This document shows, piece after piece, positions 22,422 to 29,945 of a DNA stretch of 30,078 bases (the stretch's first letter is position 1; each line of letters starts with the position of its first letter). Origin of the DNA: Enterococcus_E cecorum_B (lineage in GTDB: Bacteria > Bacillota > Bacilli > Lactobacillales > Enterococcaceae). The notes beneath the pieces are model-generated. The model searched no databases. It saw only the letters and a program-made list of their open reading frames with translations, and had not been told where the DNA came from. The stretch lies in contig CAMMST010000028.1 of the NCBI GenBank assembly GCA_946499615.1, positions 1-30,078 of the forward strand, written 5' to 3'. Made by a program: the position numbers and the translations under genes.

Positions 22422-23270
22422 TTAAAATTTTTTATCTAGAGTCACTTTTGGTTGCAATAAATGCATTATACATCTTCCTCGTAGCTCAATTAAAAACATA
22501 ATCATTTTATCAAGTTCTTCAATATTTCCAACATCATCGCTTTTTAATAATTTATTAAATGATATTAAAGTATCATCTTTTGAAATATTCCACCCTAATA
22601 AAGGTTGGATTATATCCTCCTCCCAACATATATTAGGGTTTTTATTATATTTTTCATAAACCGACTCAAAAATATTAGAAAAATACATTTGTTGACATGT
22701 GAATACCATATATTCCTCAAAAGTCATAATTTCAGCTACTTCAGTCGGAAACTCCTCCCAATTGTCTTTTAAGAACTTTAAAAACCAAGGCCAAAGTTCA
22801 TTCAACTGTAAATGAATTTGTTGAAGATTAGGCCCATAATTTTTTGAAATAATTGTTCTGGGGACTGGTGCAAAATTTCCTATAGTATGGTAAATTTTTT
22901 CAAATTTCATTTTACCATTATTATAATGTAACTTCCTTGCTTGTTGACAAGGCTGACAAGATTTTCCAGGATTGTGCATCACATCAAATAAAAAAGTTCT
23001 ACTGATATCATTCTTTTTAACTTCAATAGATAAACCAGGTTCAAACATTTCTGCCTTTATATTAGTCTCAAATGAATTTACTAAATTAATAAAGACTAAT
23101 TGTGATAAAATAGATTGTTCATATTCTGTATTTGGAAGATATCCTTCATTACCTACTGCAAAATCATATTTCCAATGCTCCTTATTATTTCTGAAATTAT
23201 TAAAACCTTTTTCGAATGTCCTCTCTTCAGTATTATAGTGATTATATTTTTGGTGTTGACAATAATTCAT
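22422..23270 (-). CDS. Uncharacterised protein, DUF6994-like
   Basis: A 282-residue protein, A/T-rich and unlike its neighbours in composition. YHTIGNFAPVPRTI near residues 127-140, LNELWPWFLKFLKDNWEEFP near 157-176 and FEEYMVFTCQQMYFSNIFE near 185-203 are reminiscent of DUF6994 proteins; recall only, no search run. Cys113 and Cys116 form a CQPC pair. GAAGGG precedes the ATG. The 3' end lies at the join with the truncated B3/4 gene, so its own C-terminus may also be altered. Function unknown. Confidence 0.65.
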   Translation of the reverse strand: MNYCQHQKYNHYNTEERTFEKGFNNFRNNKEHWKYDFAVGNEGYLPNTEYEQSILSQLVFINLVNSFETNIKAEMFEPGLSIEVKKNDISRTFLFDVMHNPGKSCQPCQQARKLHYNNGKMKFEKIYHTIGNFAPVPRTIISKNYGPNLQQIHLQLNELWPWFLKFLKDNWEEFPTEVAEIMTFEEYMVFTCQQMYFSNIFESVYEKYNKNPNICWEEDIIQPLLGWNISKDDTLISFNKLLKSDDVGNIEELDKMIMFLIELRGRCIMHLLQPKVTLDKKF

Positions 23271-23528
23271 CTAATATTTCCCTTCTCAATTTTATTATTA
23301 ATTCTATTTATAAAAAATCTTAAATAAACATACAATATTAAAAGTCTAATAACAAAATATTTTTTCCTTATTTTTTCATATTAGTTACGAATTTGTCATT
23401 GTGAAAGTTTAATAATAACCCATTTCTATTATGTTTTAATATTAATAATATCCTAAAAAAACATATTTAATATCTATTATTGATTAATATTATTCATAAC
23501 ATTTAAGTTTATAATAAATCTGCTCAAG
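23271..23528. other. Very A/T-rich intergenic gap
   Basis: About 260 bases of nearly pure A/T sequence with many TAATAT runs. No gene was seen. It probably holds promoter or spacer sequence of the imported block. Confidence 0.4.
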
Positions 23529-23759
23529 TTAATCATCATTAGACAAATACCAGCCATGTTCTCTATGCGGTAAATTAAGTGGAAACCTACTTGCAATCGT
23601 ATTAACTACATCAATATGAATTAATGATATCTCAGTATACTCATCTGAAAAATAGTCTAATGTATTTAAGAATGATTGCATTTCACTTGCCGTTAATCTA
23701 AGTTCGTCTTCTGTTGCTGTCTCTAGCCAACTGCTTGTAATATATGAAAAACGCCCCAT
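23529..23759 (-). CDS. Small uncharacterised protein
   Basis: A 76-residue acidic protein beginning GRFSYITSSWLETATEDEL and ending FPLNLPHREHGWYLSNDD. It is helical in the middle and has no signal peptide. The bases AGGAGGTAT lie just before the ATG. It lies 13 bases after the small membrane protein gene and is probably in the same operon. I recall similar short proteins with the PHREHGWYLSNDD ending in accessory regions, but no function. Confidence 0.6.
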   Translation of the reverse strand: MGRFSYITSSWLETATEDELRLTASEMQSFLNTLDYFSDEYTEISLIHIDVVNTIASRFPLNLPHREHGWYLSNDD

Positions 23760-23772
23760 AATATGATACCTC

Positions 23773-24150
23773 CTAAAATTTGTAATCTGAAATTTTTCTC
23801 AAAAAATTATTTGTTACAAAAAAAGGATTATTATTATTGCCGATTATTTCTATCATTACCACTTCTTTATCTACTTCCAACACCCTAAACTGATCACCTT
23901 TTTTAAATTCTACCCCCTCCATACTAACAACATCAGTGTTTACAGTATATATATGTAAATCTTTTATTTTTGATGAGTGGAATTTATTAGACATCCTTTT
24001 TTTTATTTTCTTAATAGACTTTTTAACTACAACTTCACTACCTTTATAAACAATAGCACCAGTCCCTGCAATCAATAAAACCAGATTCTCAGGACCACCA
24101 ACTTTTTTTGCTGTGGTTGTTAACCATTTATAACCACCTAAATTACTCAT
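23773..24150 (-). CDS. Small membrane-anchored protein
   Basis: A 125-residue protein. Residues 19-38 (NLVLLIAGTGAIVYKGSEVV) form one membrane segment, followed by a strongly basic stretch KKSIKKIKKR. The C-terminal 70 residues look like a small beta domain (VEFKKGDQFRVLEVDKEVVMIEI), perhaps SH3-like. The opening MSNLGGYKWLTTTAKKVGGP recurs in uncharacterised Firmicutes proteins that I recall next to zinc-ribbon genes, as here. Function unknown. Confidence 0.6.
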   Translation of the reverse strand: MSNLGGYKWLTTTAKKVGGPENLVLLIAGTGAIVYKGSEVVVKKSIKKIKKRMSNKFHSSKIKDLHIYTVNTDVVSMEGVEFKKGDQFRVLEVDKEVVMIEIIGNNNNPFFVTNNFLRKISDYKF

Positions 24151-24228
24151 TTTATCTTCTCGCTTTCCAACTTAGAAAATCTCATATATTGTTTTGTCTT
24201 GGATATTTCTTTTGTCAATTACGTAATT

Positions 24229-24450
24229 TTATCCTTCTATTATTCCATCGCAATCGTCTTCGCCAGAATGGATTTCGTGAGCACAATTTGTACACTCCCA
24301 ATAACCATCCCAATACATAATCCCATCGCAATTTGGGCACTTTTTATAATATCGTTCACTTACTTCTTCTTCAATCTCACCAGAACAATATGGACAATGG
24401 CTATATTCTGATTCATCATAAACTTTATTACAAAACGGACACATTTGCAT
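24229..24450 (-). CDS. Small protein with two zinc ribbons
   Basis: A 73-residue protein with four CxxC pairs: CPFC and CPYC (about residues 4-7 and 19-22), and CPNC and CTNC (about 39-42 and 53-56). This is the pattern of two zinc-ribbon fingers, which bind Zn and often mediate nucleic-acid or protein contacts. The start is ATG 24448-24450 with AAGGAGG nine bases upstream; a TTG at 24457-24459 is on the wrong side. It follows the second zinc-ribbon gene by 14 bases. Confidence 0.7.
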   Translation of the reverse strand: MQMCPFCNKVYDESEYSHCPYCSGEIEEEVSERYYKKCPNCDGIMYWDGYWECTNCAHEIHSGEDDCDGIIEG

Positions 24451-24464
24451 TTTCGTCAACCTCC

Positions 24465-24686
24465 TTATTTTTTTAATATTTTTCCAAAAATATCGTCTAT
24501 GGTACTACTCATAAAATTTCTAAACTCATCCTCAGATTCAAAAATATTTGTCGATGAAATGCTATTTTTATATCCACACTCTTTACATTTCCATGTGTAC
24601 TTATGATCATCAAAACCTGGCTGATCATTTAAATACGCATTGCATCGATCACAATACCAATCAATTTCTGGAAATCTCTCACACAT
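24465..24686 (-). CDS. Small zinc-ribbon protein
   Basis: About 73 residues. WYCDRC near the N-terminus and WKCKECGY some 20 residues later form one zinc ribbon; the C-terminal part is acidic and helical. The ATG at 24684-24686 has AAGGAGAAGGTGGAG upstream and is my preferred start; an ATG at 24711-24713 gives 82 residues but has a poor site. Together with the neighbouring two-ribbon protein it forms an operon of tiny zinc-binding proteins of unknown role. Confidence 0.65.
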   Translation of the reverse strand: MCERFPEIDWYCDRCNAYLNDQPGFDDHKYTWKCKECGYKNSISSTNIFESEDEFRNFMSSTIDDIFGKILKK

Positions 24687-24713
24687 TTTCTCCACCTTCT
24701 CCTTGAATTTCAT

Positions 24714-24994
24714 AAATTTGATACCAAAATTTTTTATAAGTGAATTATGACATTAAAACTTATATTTTTTTTGTTGATTTCTCATTTCTATTAGATCCAC
24801 TTATTAAACCGTTTTCATTTCCGAGGTAACAGAATATGATATAATTCGTAATACATATGAGTAATCAGCTGAAAAGTCACGTCATATCCGATATAATATT
24901 TCTAAAACTATTATATCAAAATTAACAACTAATTTGGTAAATAACATACAATTTATTATTCAATTCTATATGATTTTAGCTTATAAAGCACCCT
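24714..24994. other. A/T-rich gap with an inverted repeat
   Basis: About 280 bases without a gene. GATATAATA (24890-24898) and TATTATATC (24909-24917) form a perfect inverted repeat with a 10-base loop, and GATATAAT occurs once more near 24837. No T-run follows, so an operator or a structured spacer is more likely than a terminator. Confidence 0.35.
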
Positions 24995-25585
24995 CTACCC
25001 GCTATAAGGAGTATACCAACCTCTCAATTTTTTATTTCCATGAAAATACTTCATAATTAAAAACCGATATAATTTCTCTGATGGCCAGATGTGCGCTTCA
25101 TTATATAAGTATGTCATATTCCAACTCATTTTCGGAATATATGAATTTGTTATAGCAGTAAACTTTATATTTCTCTCATCACGATACCCAATATAACCTT
25201 TATCATTCATCGATATCTTTCTAGTGCGATATGGTTCGAATTTTAAAGCATCACAATATGGTAATAATTCCTGTAATTGATTATTAGATAATTTTAGTCC
25301 ATATGAAAAGATAATTTTGGAAGAGAGCTTATCATCAGCAATTATTTGCGATTTGAAATCAGTAACACTAGACTTGAGTACTTTCGCCGGCTTTTTAATT
25401 GTAGATTCAAAGGATATTCCATTAATTACATCTATAGCTGTTCCGGTAATTGCCGGTAGCTCCACTTTCCAATCAAATACCTGATAAGATAGTTCTCCTT
25501 GTATTAGATTAAGCATTAAAATACTTATCGGTTGTGAAGATGAATGAAACTCTAGAAATTCAACTTTTGAAAAATAGACTGACAT
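24995..25585 (-). CDS. Uncharacterised protein
   Basis: A 196-residue protein I do not recognise. It is beta-rich in the first half (residues about 15-60), with a helical and aromatic C-terminus ending KKLRGWYTPYSG. No signal peptide or membrane segment. AAGGAG lies seven bases before the ATG. It stands alone between an inverted-repeat gap and the duplicated GIY-YIG fragment. Confidence 0.6.
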   Translation of the reverse strand: MSVYFSKVEFLEFHSSSQPISILMLNLIQGELSYQVFDWKVELPAITGTAIDVINGISFESTIKKPAKVLKSSVTDFKSQIIADDKLSSKIIFSYGLKLSNNQLQELLPYCDALKFEPYRTRKISMNDKGYIGYRDERNIKFTAITNSYIPKMSWNMTYLYNEAHIWPSEKLYRFLIMKYFHGNKKLRGWYTPYSG

Positions 25586-25619
25586 CTAATCACTCCTTAC
25601 AAAATTTTTACATATAAAG

Positions 25620-25965
25620 CTATTTTACTGAATCTAAATAAGTAATTGGATTTTGAGCGGATTGATTCACTTTGAGTCTGGCAATTGACTTTTCTAGATA
25701 AAACTGTTCGTTCTCATCCAATGGCAATCCTTGTTCAAAATTCTCATCCTCAAAAAACAATCTATTTTCAAGTTTCGGTGTAAGGACAATATCTTTTCGA
25801 GGCAACTTATCTGGCTCATCCTTACAAACATACTATCGAGACGGCTTAAATACGGCTACAATTAAAGAGTTATAGACACCAAAAACATATTCAACGGTTT
25901 TTACTCTTTCTTTTGATGCACGCCAAATCCCTCTAACGCTGTTATATAGTAACTTTTCATCCATT
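25620..25965 (-). pseudogene. GIY-YIG protein, C-terminal fragment (duplicate)
   Basis: A copy of the last 114 codons of the GIY-YIG gene at 27885, without the nuclease domain. It opens at the equivalent of MDEK and reads NSVRGIWRASKERVKTVEYV on. The conserved Trp in SRWYVC is TAG here, leaving a 61-codon open tail. Repeat identity with 27886-28230 is about 92 percent by eye. Confidence 0.8.
25621..25965. repeat. Direct repeat, copy B1 (345 bp)
   Basis: Gapless match to 27886-28230 at about 92 percent by eye. Confidence 0.85.
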
Positions 25966-25973
25966 CCCTCTAC

Positions 25974-26174
25974 TCAGCAGCTTATAAGCACTGAATGAAA
26001 AAAATCCAGTGCTTTCTCTAGATAAGATACTTTGCCAAATCGCCAAGCTTCATAATTTTGTTTAGTCAGTACACCAATTTCCATTAATACATCCACTGGA
26101 GCAATATATCCTCGTCGCTGCCGTTGATTTTCAGCCACTTCATTTATCTTTTTGATTAATTGTTGAGCATTCAC
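25974..26174 (-). pseudogene. Chimeric fragment: B3/4 partner 5' half joined to another gene
   Basis: The first 50 codons repeat the start of the B3/4 partner gene at 21769. After VSYLEKA the sequence switches to a fragment (ALDFFHSVL) that matches the gene at 28801 (ALDIFYHSVL), with a three-base deletion. The short frame ends after LISC. A product of recombination, unlikely to be functional. Confidence 0.7.
25986..26018. repeat. Short repeat of the 28801 gene
   Basis: Matches 28903-28938 apart from a three-base deletion and a few changes. Confidence 0.6.
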
Positions 26175-26203
26175 TTTGCTCTCTTCCTTTGTCTATTATC
26201 AAT
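26022..26203. repeat. Direct repeat, copy A2 (182 bp)
   Basis: Matches 21617-21798 with five differences and no gaps. Its right end carries the last codons of a B3/4 gene (IDNRQRKRAK), the rest of which is missing. Confidence 0.9.
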
Positions 26204-26560
26204 TGACTGAGGTTCATTTTTGGGTAGGCGCCTCATGTTGTTTTGCATTCAAAAGTTTTGAAAAAAATACCAATTAAACAAATACGTATGCTGCATGCTG
26301 ATTTCAAAATTGATATACGTAAAATCATAATTATTAAGTGCTATTCAGTATCAATTATACAAAAATTCCCATTTCCAACTTCTTTTAAATTTACAATAGC
26401 TGTAAAACTTATTATCTTTCATAACAACTTTTCTATTTCGATATTATTCAAATGCTAAAGTAGCACAAGTCCAGCAATTTCTTTTCCGACAATACTACTG
26501 CATATGAATGCATACCACTGTTATGATAATCAGTATCTGTTTTCTTTCCTATCAGTGTAG
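26204..26560. other. Intergenic gap without a gene
   Basis: About 350 A/T-rich bases. Apart from the last B3/4 codons at its left edge, no frame with a ribosome site was seen on either strand. Probably degraded sequence. Confidence 0.4.
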
Positions 26561-27049
26561 TTATTTATTTTTTACCGCAATCCATACTTCTTGATGATTA
26601 TCACCTAGATATGACTCAATAACCGGTAAATTAGCTATTTCATAGTTTGAATTTGGTAACCATTCATTGTAGAAAGTAGAATAAACATTTTGAACAGCAC
26701 TTGGAAGTTCACCATTTGCCTCGATTACGACCCAAGTTGCTGACGGATATGACATTTCTTCCATCCCTTCAAGCACTGGAATCGCTTGATACTTCATTGT
26801 ATCCACTTCGCGAGTCATTCCAATAATATAATTCATTTCTTCATTCGCTCCCCATTGACCATCTGAAGCAATACCTAATATTCCAGCAGGACAATTGTTC
26901 GGATGCTGTGCGAGAATTTTTTGAATCAGTCCCTCTTCCTGTGCTTTTTCCCATATTTTGGGAATTTCTGTAAATGCATTTGATGTTAATACTTTGGTTT
27001 TGTATCCCATTACCTTAAAAGCTGGATATTCTTTTATTTGATATTTCAT
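26561..27049 (-). CDS. GyrI-like effector-binding domain protein (AraC-E_bind type)
   Basis: A 162-residue stand-alone domain like the C-terminal ligand-binding part of AraC/Rob-type activators: YQIKEYPAFKVMGYKTKV at the N-terminus, IWEKAQEEGL, MNYIIGMTREVD near 72-83, then YPSATWVVIEANGELPSAVQNVYSTFYNEWLP. Such stand-alone proteins bind amphipathic small molecules and in some cases protect against gyrase poisons. There is no DNA-binding domain here. GAGG lies nine bases before the ATG. Confidence 0.85.
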   Translation of the reverse strand: MKYQIKEYPAFKVMGYKTKVLTSNAFTEIPKIWEKAQEEGLIQKILAQHPNNCPAGILGIASDGQWGANEEMNYIIGMTREVDTMKYQAIPVLEGMEEMSYPSATWVVIEANGELPSAVQNVYSTFYNEWLPNSNYEIANLPVIESYLGDNHQEVWIAVKNK

Positions 27050-27080
27050 CTTTCATTGCCTCACTCATTTATTTCGCTTA

Positions 27081-27155
27081 TTACTTGATAAATTTCTTCA
27101 CAATTTCCCTTAACTTTTGCGGCACTAAAGCCATCATTTCCGCTTGTGTTTTCAT
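27081..27155 (-). CDS. Tiny frame upstream of the GyrI-like gene
   Basis: A 24-codon frame (MKTQAEMMALVPQKLREI ...) with a good AGAAAGGA site, ending 31 bases before the GyrI-like gene. It may be the stub of a truncated gene or a short leader frame. I cannot tell which. Confidence 0.3.
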   Translation of the reverse strand: MKTQAEMMALVPQKLREIVKKFIK

Positions 27156-27237
27156 AGGTGGTCCTTTCTGAGATTATTTTAAAATGGGAATGAGCAACTT
27201 TTCTTTAACATTTATTAGCAACATTTTCTATTTTTCA

Positions 27238-27846
27238 TTACGCTTCATCTGGCGCCTGTCCATCATGTGCCTGCCACTTACATTCTGTGATTTCAATGTT
27301 AGTAAATATGGCTTTAAAAGACGAATTTTCAGGACTGCAAGCATAAATTCCAAACTGTATCTCATCTGTCGCCTTATGCATGTGGCAAATTCTCATCTGC
27401 TTATACTTGATACCATCCTCAGAACATTCAATACAATAATCATCTTCTCTTCTACTAAACCTATACCACATCATTCTGATACTTGCATCAATTTCTGTCG
27501 TAGCCCAATCTGAGTAACCATTATTCGTAGCTACACTACCAAGATGCTGAAATTTTTCATTTTCAAACTCAATAGACGCTTTCAACCAGTTTTCAGCATC
27601 AAGATACATAACCACGCCACACTGGTCAAAACGCACTTTACTATCAAATTCTGTTTTCACAATAAAAGAGAAGAACTTTTCTGAAGTCTTAATCTGTAAA
27701 ACAGGTGCATTATCATTTCTAAAATGATAATATGTTCGTTGCCATAAGTCAGTATATGGATTAGTTACAATTTCGATTCTATCATCGGTGATAATATATT
27801 CCTTAGGTTTTCTTGTCCAATTCCATTCATTTTTATTAATCTTCAT
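27238..27846 (-). CDS. DUF1349 (concanavalin-like) protein
   Basis: A 202-residue beta-sandwich protein. DQCGVVMYLDAENWLKASIEFEN near residues 74-96 and NNGYSDWATTEI near 108-119 are the core of DUF1349, whose members resemble lectin or glycosidase-like folds of unknown activity. It has no signal peptide, so it is cytoplasmic. GGAGGAG precedes the ATG by ten bases. It lies 38 bases after the GIY-YIG gene stop. Confidence 0.85.
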   Translation of the reverse strand: MKINKNEWNWTRKPKEYIITDDRIEIVTNPYTDLWQRTYYHFRNDNAPVLQIKTSEKFFSFIVKTEFDSKVRFDQCGVVMYLDAENWLKASIEFENEKFQHLGSVATNNGYSDWATTEIDASIRMMWYRFSRREDDYCIECSEDGIKYKQMRICHMHKATDEIQFGIYACSPENSSFKAIFTNIEITECKWQAHDGQAPDEA

Positions 27847-27884
27847 ATTATATTAACTCCTCCCCTAAAAATAAATATGTATAT

Positions 27885-28682
27885 CTATTTTACTGGCTCT
27901 AAATAAGTAATTGGATTTTGAGCAGATTGATTTACTTTGAGTCTAGCTATTGACTTTCCTAGATAAAACTGTTCATTATCATCCATTGACAATCCTTTTT
28001 CAAAATTCTCATCCTCCAAAAACAATCTATTTTCAAGTTTCGGTGTGAGAACAATATCTTTTCGAGGCAACTTATCTGGCGCATCCTTACAAACATACCA
28101 TCGCGACGGCTTAAATACGGCTACAATTAAAGAGTTATAGACACCAAAAACATATTCGACGGTTTTCACTCTTTCTTTAGATGCCCGCCAAATCCCTCGA
28201 ACACTGTTATAATGTATCTTTTCATCCATTTCTCTTTGATAAAGCTGATTGATTTTAATAACCATAATGTGATGTTTAATATCTTGTTCTGTTAATTCCA
28301 TTGCTCCGTTGATTTGTTCAAATTCTTCAACCATTAACGCCTCAGAAGAATGATCACCAAAAACAATATTGGTTAACTTGATATCGTTCACATAATTAAA
28401 TGCATTAATTAAAGAGGCTTCTGATGCAAATGCCTGGTCTTCAGTTAAATTTGAGTTGATAATTATTTTTTTAACTTCTAGCCCTGCAGCATGAATTTAT
28501 GAAATGATTTGTAGTTTTAATTTTTCACTATCAGGACTAGTCAAGCTTTCTTTCTCGTGTTCGAATACTCTATTTTTTGTTCCCTTTCCGATATAAAAAA
28601 TAGCGTTACTTCGCGGATCAATTAATGCGTATACATAAAACTCTCCTAATGAAAGTAAACTCTTTTCTGAAAATTTATCCAT
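27885..28682 (-). pseudogene. GIY-YIG nuclease-domain protein (LEM-3-like), nonsense mutation
   Basis: A gene of about 265 codons broken by one in-frame TAA at 28497-28499. The N-terminal 61 codons (start ATG 28680-28682, GGTGG upstream) hold the GIY-YIG core: EFYVYALIDPR, FYIGKGTKNRVFEHE. After the stop the same frame continues without a break as IHAAGLEVKKIIINSNLTEDQAFASEASLINAFN, then TNIVFGDHSS and the long C-terminal part, to 27885. Family members of this length are intact in other bacteria, as far as I recall. A single base change would restore the gene. An ATG at 28389 would give a 168-residue C-terminal piece. Confidence 0.8.
27886..28230. repeat. Direct repeat, copy B2 (345 bp)
   Basis: The parent copy of the fragment at 25621-25965; it lies inside the longer GIY-YIG gene. 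Confidence 0.85.
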
Positions 28683-28800
28683 AAAAACCACCATTTTTGA
28701 AATTATATGATTTATTCGAAACATATTACTATTATTATACTACATGTATCATAATCAGATTTTTTCTATGACTATCCTTCTGAATCTGTAATTAAGCACA

Positions 28801-29091
28801 TTATTGGTTATATTTAAGTTTTTGCTCTTCCTCAAGTTCCTGTACTAAGTATTCATCACTCATACAATGCATATCAGATACACCCTCGCTCATTAGCTCG
28901 TAAAGCACTGAATGATAAAAAATATCCAGTGCTTTCTCCAATGTGATTTTATTCTGTTTTGCAAAAAGCGAAACTACATGAGCGTATATTTTCTGTAAAA
29001 GAATAGGATTTGCATTCACAGATTTACGGCTTTCGTGAGTGAGGCCCACGCACATTTGCTGAGGACAAATATATTTTAGAAATTTTGACAT
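28801..29091 (-). CDS. Small uncharacterised helical protein
   Basis: A 96-residue frame. The core ALDIFYHSVLYELMSEGVSDMHCMSDEYLVQELEEE resembles short helical proteins common next to toxin-antitoxin and abortive-infection genes in Firmicutes; I do not know a function. The start is unsure: the ATG at 29089-29091 is only one base from AAGGG, and the first 24 residues (ICPQQMCVGLTHESRKS) look unlike the rest. A GTG at 29017-29019 would give a 72-residue protein closer to the family length. Divergent from the Phd-ParE operon, sharing its control region. Confidence 0.5.
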   Translation of the reverse strand: MSKFLKYICPQQMCVGLTHESRKSVNANPILLQKIYAHVVSLFAKQNKITLEKALDIFYHSVLYELMSEGVSDMHCMSDEYLVQELEEEQKLKYNQ

Positions 29092-29109
29092 ACCCTTAAT
29101 TTTATAAAA

Positions 29110-29148
29110 TTGACCATCTAAAGAAATAATAGTATAATTTCTTTAGAT
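29110..29148 (+). promoter_or_regulatory. Promoter and palindromic operator of the Phd-ParE operon
   Basis: TTGACC (29110-29115) and TATAAT (29133-29138) are spaced by 17. A perfect inverted repeat with 12-base arms (29116-29127 and 29137-29148, 9-base spacer) covers the spacer and the -10 box, the usual place for an antitoxin operator that shuts its own promoter. Confidence 0.75.
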
Positions 29149-29164
29149 TAAAGGAGGTGCTATC

Positions 29165-29437
29165 ATGCCTAACATTAAATCCAGTACAGATTTACGTAAT
29201 AATTATAATGAAATCTCTTCATTTTGTCACGAAACAGGTGAACCTATCTTCATTACAAAAAATGGTCGTGGTGACCTCGCTGTTATGAGCATTGATGTAT
29301 TCAACAAATTCATGGGTAGATATGAACTGTATCATCTACTAGAACAAAGTGAATCTGATTTCGCAAATAGCCGTACCCTAACTTTTGATGATTCCATGAG
29401 AAGTTTAAGGGAGGAGCTAAAAAATGGAACAATATAA
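29165..29437 (+). CDS. Phd/YefM-family antitoxin
   Basis: A 90-residue antitoxin. Residues 1-50 (KSSTDLRNNYNEISSFCHETGEPIFITKNGRGDLAVMSIDVF) form the Phd/YefM DNA-binding dimer fold; the C-terminal third, with MRSLREELKNG, wraps the toxin. AAAGGAGG lies seven bases before the ATG. It overlaps the toxin gene by 14 bases, so both are coupled. It should repress the operon through the palindrome over its -10 box, with the toxin as co-repressor as in related systems. Confidence 0.92.
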   Translation: MPNIKSSTDLRNNYNEISSFCHETGEPIFITKNGRGDLAVMSIDVFNKFMGRYELYHLLEQSESDFANSRTLTFDDSMRSLREELKNGTI

Positions 29438-29738
29438 GATACTCGTTTCTGAAAGCTATCACAGAGACCTAAAAAGTATAATACATTATATTTCTCATAA
29501 TTTAGATGCACCGTTTACTGCATCTGACTTACTTGATGAGATAGAATCTACTGTTTCTAGTCTAGCTACCATGCCACAGCGCTATGGATTGGTCAATGAT
29601 AACTATCTTTGCGGGAAAGAGTTTAGAAAATGTCTTGTTAAGAATTACATTATTTTCTATAAAATTCATGAAGAAAGTAAGACTGTAATGGTTCATAGAA
29701 TTCTTCATACAAGACAAAATTGGATTGATATCCTATAA
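29424..29738 (+). CDS. RelE/ParE-family toxin
   Basis: A 104-residue toxin of the RelE/ParE superfamily: YKILVSESYHRDLKSIIHYISHNL at the N-terminus (two helices), MPQRYGLVND in the middle, and FRKCLVKNYIIFYKIHEESKTVMVHRILHTRQNW, the closing beta-sheet typical of the family. RelE-type members cut mRNA on the ribosome, whereas ParE types poison gyrase; the YISHNL and RILHTRQNW signatures lean to ParE/Txe-like forms but do not decide it. GGGAGG lies eight bases before the ATG. A terminator follows. Confidence 0.9.
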   Translation: MEQYKILVSESYHRDLKSIIHYISHNLDAPFTASDLLDEIESTVSSLATMPQRYGLVNDNYLCGKEFRKCLVKNYIIFYKIHEESKTVMVHRILHTRQNWIDIL

Positions 29739-29771
29739 AATAGCCATTTCACTTGAGGTGGTTATTTTTTT
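29738..29771 (+). terminator. Terminator of the Phd-ParE operon
   Basis: AATAGCCA (29739-29746) pairs with TGGTTATT (29759-29766), with one G-U pair, and a run of T follows. Confidence 0.7.
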
Positions 29772-29854
29772 ATTCTTCTAATCTCCATGTTGAGCATGAT
29801 TTCTTACATGATAGGATTCATAAAGATATTAAAATATTATTATAATCAGCAAGC

Positions 29855-29892
29855 AAAAGAAAACCCACAACTCTACTTCAGAGTCATGGGCT
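29855..29892 (-). terminator. Terminator after the methyltransferase gene
   Basis: On the minus strand AGCCCATGACTC pairs with GAGTTGTGGGTT (12 bp with three G-U pairs), then TTCTTTTG follows. Confidence 0.65.
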
Positions 29893-29945
29893 ATTTACTT
29901 CTGGTTTTCATATTTCCATTTTGATGCCTTATAAGTGTTTTAGTT

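Noticed and set aside
25621..28230. Composite transposon bounded by the repeats
   Set aside because: The repeats are fragments of genes, with no transposase, no terminal inverted repeats and no target-site duplication seen.
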